From positions 4,464,001-4,528,000 of the forward strand of contig NZ_CP134609.1 of the NCBI RefSeq assembly GCF_031844705.1: a DNA stretch of 64,000 nt, in the 5' to 3' direction. This document shows, in pieces, positions 43,092 through 52,071 of this stretch. Source of the stretch: Streptomyces sp. ITFR-16. GTDB lineage: Bacteria; Actinomycetota; Actinomycetes; Streptomycetales; Streptomycetaceae. The notes under the pieces were generated by a model. That model had not been told where the DNA came from and did no database searches. It saw only the letters and a program-made list of their open reading frames with translations. The position numbers and the translations under genes are program-made. Within the stretch, counting starts at the first letter, position 1. Each line of letters begins with the position of its first letter.

Positions 43092-45049
43092 GCCGGGCCC
43101 TCCGCTCCGGCCGGGGTGACCACGACCTGGTGCTGGTGGGAGAAGACCAGGGCGTTGCCGGCCACGTCGACGCGGTCGACCGGTGCGCCGCGCCGGCCGG
43201 TGATCGGGTCGGCCGGGAAGAGCCGGACCTCCTCCACCAGGCCGACGCCCGGCACGCGTTGCAGTACGGCGAAGACCTCCCCGTACTGCACGGGCCTGCC
43301 GAACGGCCAGCCCGCGCCGTCCGTTCCGCCGCGCAGCGGGTTGAGGTGGCGGAAGAGCGCGGCGAGCGCCTCCTCGCGTACGCGGTCCGCCTCGCCGGCC
43401 GCCGCGACGAGCCGGGCGACCACCGTGATGCCCTGGTAGGCGGGCGGTTCCACGACGAGGCGGGTGCCGACCAGCCGCCGTTCGTCGAGCCGGGCGGTGA
43501 TCGCGGAGAGCACCTGTTCGGACGGGATCAGCTGCTCGAACCGCAGCCGGTCGCCCTCGTCGGCCACCGCGTCGGGCACGACCAGGACGCGTACCGCGCC
43601 GGCCTCACCGGCGACGGCGGGCAGACAGCGCACCCGCCTGACCGAGGGGGCGGCCTGGGCCGCGATGATCTCGTAGTCCTCGGCCGTGACGGCGCGTTCC
43701 TGGACGCGCAGCACGTTCGGCGCCCGGAGCTTGGCGTTCTCCACCGTCTCGCCGTCGACCCCGCCGCCGGCCGCTTCCCGGTTCTCGACGCGGGCCACGT
43801 ACGGCACCGAGCTGCGCAGTACGGAGATCGCGCCCCGGGCGACGTTTCCGGCGCGGCCGCCGCCCGTGCGGTAGCGGGGGATGCGCAGGTGCGCGCCCTT
43901 CCCGGGGACGGCGCCGTAGGTGCGCATCGTGCCGTCGGGTTCGCGCACGGCGGGCGGGAAGGCGAACTCGCCGGAGGTGGCGTCGATGCGCACATGCCGG
44001 TCGCCGGGGGCGGAGGCGCCGAAGTGCTCGACCGCCGTCCACGTCTCCCAGCCCTCGGCGGTGGACACCTCGACGGCCGGCGGTTCGCCGTCCAGCAGGA
44101 TGGGCGGCCGGCTCACCGAGAACCGCTGCCCGGCGACCCCTTCGGAGACGCCGAGGGGGACGTCGTTGACGGTCTCGGCGTGCTCCACCGTCGCCGTACC
44201 GCCGACGGTGAACACCTCCGCCTCGCGGATCGTCGGCGACTCGGAGTAGAACGGCTGGCCCGCCTCCGCCGCGACGACCCGGCAGCGCAGCCAGCCCGCC
44301 CGGGTGCCCGCGACCACGGACGCGGTGTGTCCGGCCGGGACGAACACGATGACCTCGCCGGGCCGGTTCAGCCCGCCCGTACCGTCCGCGCCCGTCGCGC
44401 ACCGGACCCACCGGGCGCCGTCCCAGGCCTCCCAGACCAGCGGCGGCTGCCGGGGGTCGACGCCCACGCCCTCCACCCGGCTGTCCAGCCGTACGGCGAC
44501 GATGCAGCGGGGTACGGCGGTGGGCAGGCCGAACAGCATCGCGTCGCCGGGCGCGGGCGACGCCTGGAAGCAGGGGATGTCCGTACCGGCGGAGAGCAGG
44601 GCCGTGCGGTCGGTCTGCTCACCCGACGCGGGTGCGGTGACCAGCCGTTCCAGCGCGCTGGGCACGATGGGCAGGTCCTGGGCGGTGGAGAACACCACCG
44701 CCTCCTCCGTCTCGGCGCGCGCGGTCGCGACCTCCGTCCCGGCCCGCAGCAGCACGGTCTCGGGCTGCGGCGCCGAGAGCCAGAAGTCCACCTCGGCGGT
44801 GGCGGCGGACGGCGGGAAGAGGGTGACGCCGAGCAGGTCCAGGAAGGCGGCGTAGTTCTTCTCCGGCACCCGGTTCAGGCGGTAGAGCAGCTGGTCGACC
44901 ATGAAGGCGAACGTCTCGATCAGCGTGACGCCGGGGTCCGAGACGTTGTGGTCGGTCCACTCGGGGGAGCGCTGCTGGACGTACCGCTTGGCCTCGTCCA
45001 CGAGTTGCTGGAAGCGCCGGTCGTCCAGGTTGGGGGAGGGCAGTGCCAT
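43088..45049 (-). CDS. Baseplate assembly protein, gpJ/Cis11-like
   Basis: The protein has 653 residues. The N-terminus contains DEAKRYVQQRSPEWTDHNVS and DPGVTLIETFAFMVDQLLYR, typical of the large baseplate wedge protein (P2 gpJ/T4 gp6, Afp11). AVTAEDYEIIAAQAAPSVRRVRC near residue 465 is the second conserved block. The C-terminal region has GGTDGAGWPFGRPVQYGEVFAVLQ, which matches the gpJ C-terminal signature. It forms the ring that connects spike hub to sheath. It touches the gp25 gene: stop and start share one base region (end 45049). Confidence 0.88.
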   Translation of the reverse strand: MALPSPNLDDRRFQQLVDEAKRYVQQRSPEWTDHNVSDPGVTLIETFAFMVDQLLYRLNRVPEKNYAAFLDLLGVTLFPPSAATAEVDFWLSAPQPETVLLRAGTEVATARAETEEAVVFSTAQDLPIVPSALERLVTAPASGEQTDRTALLSAGTDIPCFQASPAPGDAMLFGLPTAVPRCIVAVRLDSRVEGVGVDPRQPPLVWEAWDGARWVRCATGADGTGGLNRPGEVIVFVPAGHTASVVAGTRAGWLRCRVVAAEAGQPFYSESPTIREAEVFTVGGTATVEHAETVNDVPLGVSEGVAGQRFSVSRPPILLDGEPPAVEVSTAEGWETWTAVEHFGASAPGDRHVRIDATSGEFAFPPAVREPDGTMRTYGAVPGKGAHLRIPRYRTGGGRAGNVARGAISVLRSSVPYVARVENREAAGGGVDGETVENAKLRAPNVLRVQERAVTAEDYEIIAAQAAPSVRRVRCLPAVAGEAGAVRVLVVPDAVADEGDRLRFEQLIPSEQVLSAITARLDERRLVGTRLVVEPPAYQGITVVARLVAAAGEADRVREEALAALFRHLNPLRGGTDGAGWPFGRPVQYGEVFAVLQRVPGVGLVEEVRLFPADPITGRRGAPVDRVDVAGNALVFSHQHQVVVTPAGAEGPA

Positions 45050-45468
45050 CAGCTCACTCCTGCGTCTTCCGTGCCCTCGGAGGGGATCGTGTAGAAGGGA
45101 AAGACGAGGTTGCGCAGGTCGTTCGTGGAGCGCACGGTGTAGCGGACATCGATGTAGAGGGTGCCCTCGTCGACCCGGTCGAACGCGATCACGACCTCGG
45201 ATACCTCGATGCGCGGCTCCCAGCGCTCCAGGGAGACCCGGACCTCGTGGGCGATACGTCCCGCGGTGGCCCCGTCGCCGGGCGCGAAGACGTAGTCGTG
45301 GATGCCGCAGCCGAACTCCGGCCGCATCGGGCGCTCGCCCGGCGCGGTGCCGAGGATCAGCCGCATCGCCTCCTCGATCTCCTGGTCGCGCTCGACCATG
45401 CCGATGCCGCCCGTGGGCGAGACCCGCAGCGGGAATCCCCAGCCCCGGCCGATGAACTTCCCGCTCAC
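45049..45468 (-). CDS. gp25/GPW-family baseplate wedge protein (Cis9-like)
   Basis: The protein has 139 residues. Features of the gp25 family: GRGWGFPLRVSPTGGIGMVE near the start, IEEAMRLILGTAPGERPMRP, then FGCGIHDYVFAPGD and the EPRIEVSEV segment. In gp25 the ExR-type strand continues the sheath handshake into the baseplate and starts sheath assembly. The start overlaps the PAAR gene end by 4 bp. Confidence 0.88.
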   Translation of the reverse strand: MSGKFIGRGWGFPLRVSPTGGIGMVERDQEIEEAMRLILGTAPGERPMRPEFGCGIHDYVFAPGDGATAGRIAHEVRVSLERWEPRIEVSEVVIAFDRVDEGTLYIDVRYTVRSTNDLRNLVFPFYTIPSEGTEDAGVS

Positions 45469-45782
45469 AGCGGGCCCCCGATCAGGACGTTGGGCGCACC
45501 GGTCAGGATCGCGGCCCCGCAGGTGGTGGTGTCGCGCATCCGGGCGGCCGGGAGTCCGCCGATCAGGACCGCGCCGGTGAGCGCGGCGGCGGGGTTGGGC
45601 ATGATCACGTTGCCCGGTCCGAGCGCGGCGTGCGGCGGAACCACGCAGACGTGCAGGCTCCCGGTGACGGCCGCGGGCCGGCCGCCGATCAGCACGGTGG
45701 CGACCGCGACGGCGCCGGGGGGCGGGGTGCCGATGACACCGCCGTGGACGGTGGAGTCGCCGGTGCGGGCTGCGGGGGGCAT
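45465..45782 (-). CDS. PAAR-domain spike tip protein (Cis10-like)
   Basis: The protein has 105 residues from ATG 45782, 8 bases after GGAG; a longer frame to 45830 has no ribosome site. Short beta repeats with His and Cys (GDSTVHGGVIGTPPPGAVAV, GSLHVCVVPPHAAL, RDTTTCGAAILTGAPNVLIG) match PAAR-like cones that sharpen the VgrG trimer and bind a metal ion. No effector extension is fused. It lies directly after the spike gene. Confidence 0.85.
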   Translation of the reverse strand: MPPAARTGDSTVHGGVIGTPPPGAVAVATVLIGGRPAAVTGSLHVCVVPPHAALGPGNVIMPNPAAALTGAVLIGGLPAARMRDTTTCGAAILTGAPNVLIGGPL

Positions 45783-45851
45783 CGTTGCTGCTCCTTGCTC
45801 GGAGAGGGCGGGGTCGGTGGCCGGAACCACGGAACGGGGTCGTCGGGTACG

Positions 45852-47618
45852 TCAGTTGATGCGGATCAGCTTGGCCTTGAGGACCGCGAGCAGGCCGCCG
45901 TCCACGGTGACCTGCGCCTTGCCGTTGATGTTGACCGAGCGGCCGGTCACGTTCACCTCACCGGTCCCCGCGTCGAGCGTGATGCCCTTGGAGGAAAGCC
46001 GGACGGAGCTGAGCGTGCGCCGGCCGCCGGCGCCGGACACCCGCAGGTCGATCCGGTTGCGCCGCTGGTCGAGGGTGACCTCCAGGCACTTGTCGCCGCT
46101 GGCCAGCCGTACGCCGGACAGCCCGCGCGGGGAGTCCAGCAGCTCGACCCGGTTGCCCGAACGGGAGACCAGGGAACGGCGGTTGACCTTGCCGCTCGCC
46201 CGGTCGACGAGCGGGACGTCGTGCGGCGAGGGCCGGTCCACACCGTTGTACAGCCCGCCGATCACGTACGGGCTGTCCAGCAGGCCCTGTTCGAAGCCCA
46301 CCAGCACCTCGTCGTTGACCTCGGGGCTGAACACCCCGCCGCCGCCCTGGCCGCCCCACTGCACGGTCCGCACCCAGTCGGTGACGTAGGTGTCGTCGAG
46401 CCAGGGGAACTTCAGCCGCACCCAGCCGCGTTCCTCCCGGCCCTCGCGGATGTCGGTGACGATCCCGATCGCGAGACCGGGGATGCGCGGGCCGCGCGAG
46501 GGAGCGTTGGCGCCGGTGGCGAGCCCGGACAGGGAGCGGTCGGTGGCGGCGCTGACGATGACGGTCGTGCGGTAGCCGCCGTGCGGCTCCAGGACGTGAT
46601 GGGCGGCCGTCGCGGTGTAGCGGCCGGAGAACGCGGGCCCGACGTTGGCCAGGGCGACCGGCTTCCCGGCCCGGAGCCGGGGGTTGCCCTCCGCCACGGC
46701 CTCGATCTCGCCGAAGCCCGAACTCACCGACGCGGCCACCGATCCCGCCACGGCCCTGGCCTCGGCCTGGGTGCGGTACGGGGTGTCGGTCACCGTGAGC
46801 TTGCTGGCCGGGCCGAACACGCGGCCGGCCACCGACGGGCTCATCCCCGGCGTGACGGTCGTGCTGCGGACCGACGGGTGCCGCGCCACCAGCGGGGTCT
46901 TGGTCTTCACGTCCCAGCCGCGCACCTCGACGTTGTCCGCCCCGTCCGCCCCCGTCAGCACGGAGCGCAGCGCCAGCAGATTCCGTCCGTACTCCAGGAC
47001 CATCGGGTTCCGGTCGGCGGACGAGGTGGGCGCCGGTGCCGAGGACGCCGGCTCGGGCTTCACGAACTGGAGCAGCCCCTTCTCGTCGACCCGCACCAGA
47101 GCCCCGCTCTCCTCCGCGAGGAACTGGAGGAACTCCCAGTCCGACACATTGGCCTGGGTGAGCTGGGTGTACGTGATCGGCGCGGCCTCGACCCTCCCGC
47201 AGGAGAGCCCGGCCCCGGCGGCGACCTTGCGGACGATGTCGGCGGTCCGCATGTTGCGGAAGGCCACCACCTTCCGGCCCCGCTGGAGGCGGTGGGCCTT
47301 GGAGGACGCCCGTACGACGGTGAAGGAGCCGGTCGTGTCGGTGTCCAGCTCGACGGCGGTCACCTCGCCGGTGAACAGCCGCTCCCGGGCCTGCCCCTGC
47401 ACGGTGGCCACCGAGATCTTCAGCGGGGTGCCGAGTGTGATGCCGGTCGCGGTGAGCAGTTCGTGGTTCGGGTCGCGGTAGGTGAGCAGGGCCGTGTCGG
47501 GCAGCCGGACGCTCTCGTCCACGACACAGCTCACCAGCTGGGCGGCCCAGACCTGGGGGAGTTCGCCGGGGGCCTCGACGATGGGATCGGCCGCGAACGA
47601 CCTGCCGCCGGTGGTCAT
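45852..47618 (-). CDS. VgrG-like spike protein (Cis8-like)
   Basis: The protein has 588 residues; ATG 47618 follows GGAGGACC. The N-terminal ~360 residues match the phage late-control D/gp27 hub (TYTQLTQANVSDWEFLQFLA is its typical segment). Next is the gp5 OB-fold: GIVTDIREGREERGWVRLKF, then WGGQGGGGVFSPEVNDEVLV (about 430-450) and a GLYNGVDRPSP turn. A beta-helical needle region ends the protein (GITLDAGTGEVNVTGRSVNI). It is the membrane-puncturing tip carrier. The start overlaps the LysM adaptor gene by 4 bp. Confidence 0.9.
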   Translation of the reverse strand: MTTGGRSFAADPIVEAPGELPQVWAAQLVSCVVDESVRLPDTALLTYRDPNHELLTATGITLGTPLKISVATVQGQARERLFTGEVTAVELDTDTTGSFTVVRASSKAHRLQRGRKVVAFRNMRTADIVRKVAAGAGLSCGRVEAAPITYTQLTQANVSDWEFLQFLAEESGALVRVDEKGLLQFVKPEPASSAPAPTSSADRNPMVLEYGRNLLALRSVLTGADGADNVEVRGWDVKTKTPLVARHPSVRSTTVTPGMSPSVAGRVFGPASKLTVTDTPYRTQAEARAVAGSVAASVSSGFGEIEAVAEGNPRLRAGKPVALANVGPAFSGRYTATAAHHVLEPHGGYRTTVIVSAATDRSLSGLATGANAPSRGPRIPGLAIGIVTDIREGREERGWVRLKFPWLDDTYVTDWVRTVQWGGQGGGGVFSPEVNDEVLVGFEQGLLDSPYVIGGLYNGVDRPSPHDVPLVDRASGKVNRRSLVSRSGNRVELLDSPRGLSGVRLASGDKCLEVTLDQRRNRIDLRVSGAGGRRTLSSVRLSSKGITLDAGTGEVNVTGRSVNINGKAQVTVDGGLLAVLKAKLIRIN

Positions 47619-48352
47619 CGGGGGTCCTCCAGTGCGGACGGGGGCGTGACGGGGTCTTCGGTGGCGGGGACGATCAGCTCGGTGCCGGGCACGAGCACCA
47701 TCGGGTCGTCGATGTCGTTGGCCTCCGCGATCGTGCGCCAGGCGGTGGCGTCGCCGTACTCCTGCCAGGCCAGCAGCGGCAGGCTGTCCCCCGCGACGAC
47801 CTGATGGGTGCGGCGCGCCTCGCGTGAACCGGAGGTGGGGTTCTGCCCGGCCGGATCGACGCTCGCCTCCTCGATGGACAGGGAACAGGTCGCCCGCAGC
47901 GGCTTCCCGTCCACGTCGAAGAGGGTGTACGAGACGGAGAGGTTGGACAGCACCCCGTCGAAGGACGTCGTGCGCGAGGTACCCCAGTCGAAGCGCACCC
48001 ACGGGCTCGCGGGCGTCTTGCGCGCCAGGCTGCTCGGAGTGGGGACGCAGGCCAGCATCAGCTGTTCGACGGCCTTCTCCACGGAGTTGTCGTGGGTGGC
48101 CGTGGCGTCGAGGAAGACCTCCAGCGACAGCGAGCGCGGCCCGCTGCCGACGAACTCGGGCAGCGCGGACTGCCCCGCCATCCGGGACGGGGTCCGCCGC
48201 CACTCGGTGGTCTTGCTCAGCGAGAGCTTCGCGGGGTTGAACTGGAGGGTGAGCCGGGCCAGGCTGCCGCCCGGCCGGGCGCCGACCGTCGCCGGCGGTT
48301 CCATGATGGTCAGCTGGGCGCGGGCGCGGCTGGTACGGGCTCCGGATGCCAT
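47615..48352 (-). CDS. LysM-containing tail adaptor (Cis7/gp53-like)
   Basis: The protein has 245 residues; ATG after GAGGAGGAGACGGG. The first ~165 residues are the conserved adaptor domain (FNPAKLSLSKTTEWRRTPSR; LSLEVFLDATATHDNSVEKA). The C-terminus is a LysM module (HQVVAGDSLPLLAWQEYGDA, then DDPMVLVPGTELIVP, about 184-233). Afp7-type proteins clamp the hub to the tube. The LysM fold here probably serves assembly rather than wall binding. Confidence 0.88.
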   Translation of the reverse strand: MASGARTSRARAQLTIMEPPATVGARPGGSLARLTLQFNPAKLSLSKTTEWRRTPSRMAGQSALPEFVGSGPRSLSLEVFLDATATHDNSVEKAVEQLMLACVPTPSSLARKTPASPWVRFDWGTSRTTSFDGVLSNLSVSYTLFDVDGKPLRATCSLSIEEASVDPAGQNPTSGSREARRTHQVVAGDSLPLLAWQEYGDATAWRTIAEANDIDDPMVLVPGTELIVPATEDPVTPPSALEDPR

Positions 48353-48367
48353 CCCGTCTCCTCCTCT

Positions 48368-48402
48368 CTGCTGCTGCTGCTGGTGGTGGTGCTGGTGGTG
48401 GT
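48368..48402. repeat. Triplet repeat in tube-adaptor spacer
   Basis: A run of CTG then GTG/CTG triplets (on the plus strand) fills the 61-bp gap between tube and adaptor genes, just upstream of the adaptor ribosome site. Confidence 0.6.
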
Positions 48403-48413
48403 GTCTGTGCCGG

Positions 48414-48839
48414 TCAGGACGGGAGCAGGCCCTCGTGCGCGATCTCCAGCGTCTCGATCGCGGCCTGTGAGTTGGCGGGGTCGAACGACGGACCCTGCCA
48501 GCGGACCGGCACGATGCCGAGCACCTGCCAGCTGATGATCCGGCTGAGGTCCGGCTTCAGTGCGACGATCTCGCCGTCCTTGGGCTCGACCCGCTGGATG
48601 ATCTCGTTCAGCCAGCGGGCGATCTTCGTGGTGTCGGCGGTGACGGGCCTGGTCAGCGTGATGTTGGTCCAGGTGATCCGGCCCGGCAGCTGCCAGGCGA
48701 AGCCGTTGTTGCCGCCCTCGGCGTACTGCTCCATCTCCACCTCGGCACCGAGCCCGGAGCAGGTGTGGAACGCGCCCAGGTCGTTGCCTCCGATGACGAG
48801 CTTGAAGAACACGCTGGTCGCGAAGATGTTGTCCGTCAT
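48414..48839 (-). CDS. Tail tube protein, gp19-like (Cis1b/Cis5-type)
   Basis: The protein has 141 residues. FFKLVIGGNDLGAFHTCSGL is the start of the T4 gp19-like tube fold; later segments include GRITWTNITLTRPVTADTTK and IARWLNEIIQ. It differs from the other tube gene at 52553, so one is likely the main tube and the other the hub-proximal tube initiator. The position next to the adaptor and spike genes favours the initiator role. Confidence 0.85.
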   Translation of the reverse strand: MTDNIFATSVFFKLVIGGNDLGAFHTCSGLGAEVEMEQYAEGGNNGFAWQLPGRITWTNITLTRPVTADTTKIARWLNEIIQRVEPKDGEIVALKPDLSRIISWQVLGIVPVRWQGPSFDPANSQAAIETLEIAHEGLLPS

Positions 48840-48896
48840 CCGTTTTCTCTCCCTTGCCTCTCCCCACCTCTTTCGTCCCTGCCGTCCGGACCGCCG

Positions 48897-51800
48897 TCAG
48901 CGGCGACCGTCGTACAGCCGCCCGGTCCGTTCCCGTCCCCGGCGCAGATCGGCCCGCAGCAGCCGGCTGACCGGGTCGAGCAGGCGCCGGGCCAGTTCCT
49001 CGATGTCGGGTCCGGCGGGTGCGGGTTGAGGGGCCGGTGCGGGGGCCGCCGGTGTCTGCTGGGGCCGGGGCGAGGCCGCGCGTACGGGCACGCCTCCGGG
49101 GACCCCGGCGTTCGTCGCCGCCCGCTGGACGGCCTGCGCCTGGGCGGCGCCGTGGGGCGACGGCGATGCGGTGTTCGGGAGCGGTGGTGCGGTGGTGGCG
49201 TGGCCGGGCGCGGGGGCTCTCTGCGCGACGCGTACGGACAGCTCCGGTACGGCCGGGGGCGGCGGGGGTGCGCTCAACCCGGGTGCGGGGAGCGTCGGTT
49301 GGGACGCGTCTGAGAGCGGCAGCCGCTGGATGGGCGCCACGGGGGTGCCGGAGGATGCTCCCGCGCTCCGGAAGCCCGGGGCGGGGGGCGACGGGTTGAG
49401 TCGTACGACGGGGACGCGGGGTGTGGCGGTCGGCGGGGTGGGTGTGGCGCCTGTGGTGGGTGCTGTGGGTGCTGTGGGTGCTGTTGGTGTTGTGGGTGTG
49501 GCGAGGCCCGGGGGCGCCGTCCGCTGGACGACGGGGCGGATGCTCCGGAGGGCCGGGGGTGTCGCGGCTGTCGCCGGGGTGCTCGGGGTGGTGCCGGCTG
49601 TGCCGCGCGGGGGCGTCGTGCCGCCCCGGACGGCGGAACGCTGTACGGGAGCGGGCGAGGCGTGACGTGTCTGCCGGCCGCCCCCGGGCACGGGGCCCGT
49701 CGCCGCTTCCGTCGGCCGCGAGGGCGTGGTCCCCGGGGCCGGGGCGTCGCGCCGCCACCTGGCGGCCACGACGGGACGTGACGTTGCCGGGGCGGGGGCC
49801 GCGGTTCCGGAGAAGCCTTCCGCCGCACCCGTGTTGACGCTGAGCGGGCGGTCCGCCAGGAGGGAGCGCGAGCGCTGGATGAGAGCGAGTTCCGTACGGG
49901 GCTCGGCGCCGGCGGGGGCGCTGGTCGCCGGGGTCCGCCGGGGTGTCTCGATGGGTCGGATGCGTACGGGAGCCGGGCGCTCGCCGGTCGGGCGAGGCGG
50001 CGCGGGAGTGCTGGGCGCGGGTGATCCGGTTGACGTCGCGCGCTGGACGACGGGCGCGGGAGCGGGCGTTGGCGTGGAAGCGGGCGTGGGCGTGGGCGTC
50101 GCTCCGGCGCGTACCGGCATCGCGGGAGCGTCCGGGCCCGGAGCGGGTGCGGACGGTTGGGTCGGCGCCTCGGCGTCGGCAGGGCGCGGTGACGGGGACG
50201 CGGGCTGCGAGGCGGGCGCGGTGGACGGCGTGCGCCGCTGCACCTGGGCCGGGTGGCCGAGCAGTGGCGCGTTGCCTGCCGGGGCGGCGGTGGGCGGCAG
50301 CGCCGTGAGCGGCATGCCGATGCCGCCGCGCGCCCGTGCCCGGGCGGCCGGAGTGCTTGGTGCGGGCCGCTGCGGGGCCTTCGGCGTCTGGGGCGTGGGT
50401 GATGCGGGCGATGCAGGTGAGGCGGCAGATGGGGCAGACGGATTCGGTGCGGTCGGTGCGGTCGGCGGGGTTGCCGGCGCGGCCGAGGGCTGCCGTTGCA
50501 GTACGGGCAGGGCGGCCTCGGCGGCCGGTGCCGGTGCGGGGGCCGGTCCGGTGGGCTGCGGGAACGGCTCCGCGTCGGCGGGCAGTTCACGCAGAGGCGC
50601 GCCCAGCGCCGGGCGTACCGTCTCGGGCGCGCTCGCCTTCGCCCTCTCCGGTGCTGTGGGGCGGTCGGTGCTGCTGCGCTGCACGGCAGGGGTGTTGTCC
50701 GTGCCCCCGCGCGGAGTTGCTTCGGGCACGGGTACGGACACGGTGGCGCGGGCGCCGGTGGACGGGACGGCCGCGAGCGTACGCGGCTGCATCGCCGGCC
50801 GCCGGGCCACGATCAGTGACGGTCGCACCGCGTGCGGACGTACGGCGGCGGGCCGCGCCGAAGGGCGTACGGCCTCCGGAGCGGGAGCCGCAGCCGGTCC
50901 AGCCGGTCCCGATGTGACAGGTGCGGCAGGTGCGGCGGCAGCCCTCTGTACGGGAGCTGCCCTGGAGCCGGCCCGCGAGGGTGGCGTGGCGTTCTCGGTG
51001 CGGCCGGTGCCCGTCGGGCGTGCGGCGGCCGGGCCGGGCTGCGCCGGTGCCGGGGCAGGCGTCGAGGCCGGGGCGGCGGACCGTACCGGCAGCGGAGCCG
51101 ACGAAGCGCTGGGCGCGGTCGGGGCGGAAGGGGTGGCCACAGGGCCCTGGCGGGTCGTGGAGGCACCGCCGTCCGGACGGGCCGCGCGCGCGGCGAGGCG
51201 TCCACCGGCGTCGGCTTGCCCACCAGCCGCCGTATGCGTGCCGGTGCCAGAGCCAGAGCCGGTCCTCGTCCCGGACCGCTGGACGGTCAGGTCCTCGGAG
51301 CTCCGTACCGTCGGCTCGTCCGAACCCGAACCCAGCACGGCCCGTTGTACCGGCGGCAGGTCGGCCCCGCTCGCCGGGCCCGCATTACGGGGCCGGGGCG
51401 CGGCGGCCGGGGCGCTGCCGGATCCCGACCGCGCCCCGGACCGCGATGCCGATGCCGACCCTGACCCTGACCCTGACCCCGTGCCCGGTCCCGGCTCCAC
51501 CGCCGGCCCCGGCTCAGTCTCCGTATCGCCCCCCGCCCGCACCGCACGCAGCAGCAGTGGGCTGCCGGGTGCCGCGGGGCGGGCGGTCGCCGGGCGGGTG
51601 ACGCCGTGGATCAGGCCCACCGGCGCCGACGGCATCACCGCGTGGCCCAGTTCGCCGCCGAACGCGGGGTTCTGCCAGGACGCGAGGCCCGAGCGGAACC
51701 GCAGCCCGTCGCTCACGCCGATCGACGACCGCGCCACCGTCACGGCCGGCGGCGCCACCCGGCGCCAGCCGCCGTCCCAGTCACCGGGCCCCGAGGTGTC

Positions 51801-51908
51801 GGGTCCCGAGGTGCCGGCCGGCAGCGGTTCGGCGGGTGCGACCGCCCCGGACGGGGCGGATTCCCCGGCCGGCCGCTGTCCCCTGCGGAACCAGTCCCCG
51901 AGCCCCAC
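48897..51908 (-). CDS. Very large disordered Pro/Ala/Thr-rich protein with repeated xQR motifs
   Basis: The protein has 1003 residues. A conserved N-terminus (MGLGDWFRRGQRP; then WRRVAPPAVTVARSSIG and FRSGLASWQNPAFGGELGHA, residues 1-100) precedes ~850 residues of Pro/Ala/Thr/Ser low complexity. Into it are set about 13 short motifs of the form V/I/L-Q-R-S/A/T, roughly 50-90 residues apart. A short ordered end (DIEELARRLLDPVSRLLRAD, ERTGRLYDGRR) follows. It occupies the slot in the operon where a tape-measure or cargo gene could be, between the small assembly genes and the second tube gene. Function unknown; scaffold, tape measure or cargo carrier are all possible. Base composition matches the neighbours. 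Confidence 0.75.
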   Translation of the reverse strand: MGLGDWFRRGQRPAGESAPSGAVAPAEPLPAGTSGPDTSGPGDWDGGWRRVAPPAVTVARSSIGVSDGLRFRSGLASWQNPAFGGELGHAVMPSAPVGLIHGVTRPATARPAAPGSPLLLRAVRAGGDTETEPGPAVEPGPGTGSGSGSGSASASRSGARSGSGSAPAAAPRPRNAGPASGADLPPVQRAVLGSGSDEPTVRSSEDLTVQRSGTRTGSGSGTGTHTAAGGQADAGGRLAARAARPDGGASTTRQGPVATPSAPTAPSASSAPLPVRSAAPASTPAPAPAQPGPAAARPTGTGRTENATPPSRAGSRAAPVQRAAAAPAAPVTSGPAGPAAAPAPEAVRPSARPAAVRPHAVRPSLIVARRPAMQPRTLAAVPSTGARATVSVPVPEATPRGGTDNTPAVQRSSTDRPTAPERAKASAPETVRPALGAPLRELPADAEPFPQPTGPAPAPAPAAEAALPVLQRQPSAAPATPPTAPTAPNPSAPSAASPASPASPTPQTPKAPQRPAPSTPAARARARGGIGMPLTALPPTAAPAGNAPLLGHPAQVQRRTPSTAPASQPASPSPRPADAEAPTQPSAPAPGPDAPAMPVRAGATPTPTPASTPTPAPAPVVQRATSTGSPAPSTPAPPRPTGERPAPVRIRPIETPRRTPATSAPAGAEPRTELALIQRSRSLLADRPLSVNTGAAEGFSGTAAPAPATSRPVVAARWRRDAPAPGTTPSRPTEAATGPVPGGGRQTRHASPAPVQRSAVRGGTTPPRGTAGTTPSTPATAATPPALRSIRPVVQRTAPPGLATPTTPTAPTAPTAPTTGATPTPPTATPRVPVVRLNPSPPAPGFRSAGASSGTPVAPIQRLPLSDASQPTLPAPGLSAPPPPPAVPELSVRVAQRAPAPGHATTAPPLPNTASPSPHGAAQAQAVQRAATNAGVPGGVPVRAASPRPQQTPAAPAPAPQPAPAGPDIEELARRLLDPVSRLLRADLRRGRERTGRLYDGRR

Positions 51909-51912
51909 GCGT

Positions 51913-52071
51913 TCACCCGCCTTCGTTGACGCGGGTGTTGATCCGCGCTATCTCCCGTACCCACTGCTGACGTTCGCCGTGGGTGAGGTCGAGAATGTCC
52001 TCACGCTGCCAATGGAAGTGATAGGCGACGTACGCGATCTCCTCCCGCAGCCGGGGGAGCGCGTACGTCAC
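51913..52071 (-). CDS. Small DUF6760-like CIS protein
   Basis: The protein has 52 residues from GTG 52071, which overlaps the upstream stop by 4 bp (GTGA). EEIAYVAYHFHWQREDILDL and VREIARINTRVNEG are the two conserved halves of the DUF6760 family found in phage-tail-like operons. Its size and pairing with the upstream gene suggest a tail-assembly chaperone role. A longer frame to 52122 is less likely. Confidence 0.75.
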   Translation of the reverse strand: MTYALPRLREEIAYVAYHFHWQREDILDLTHGERQQWVREIARINTRVNEGG

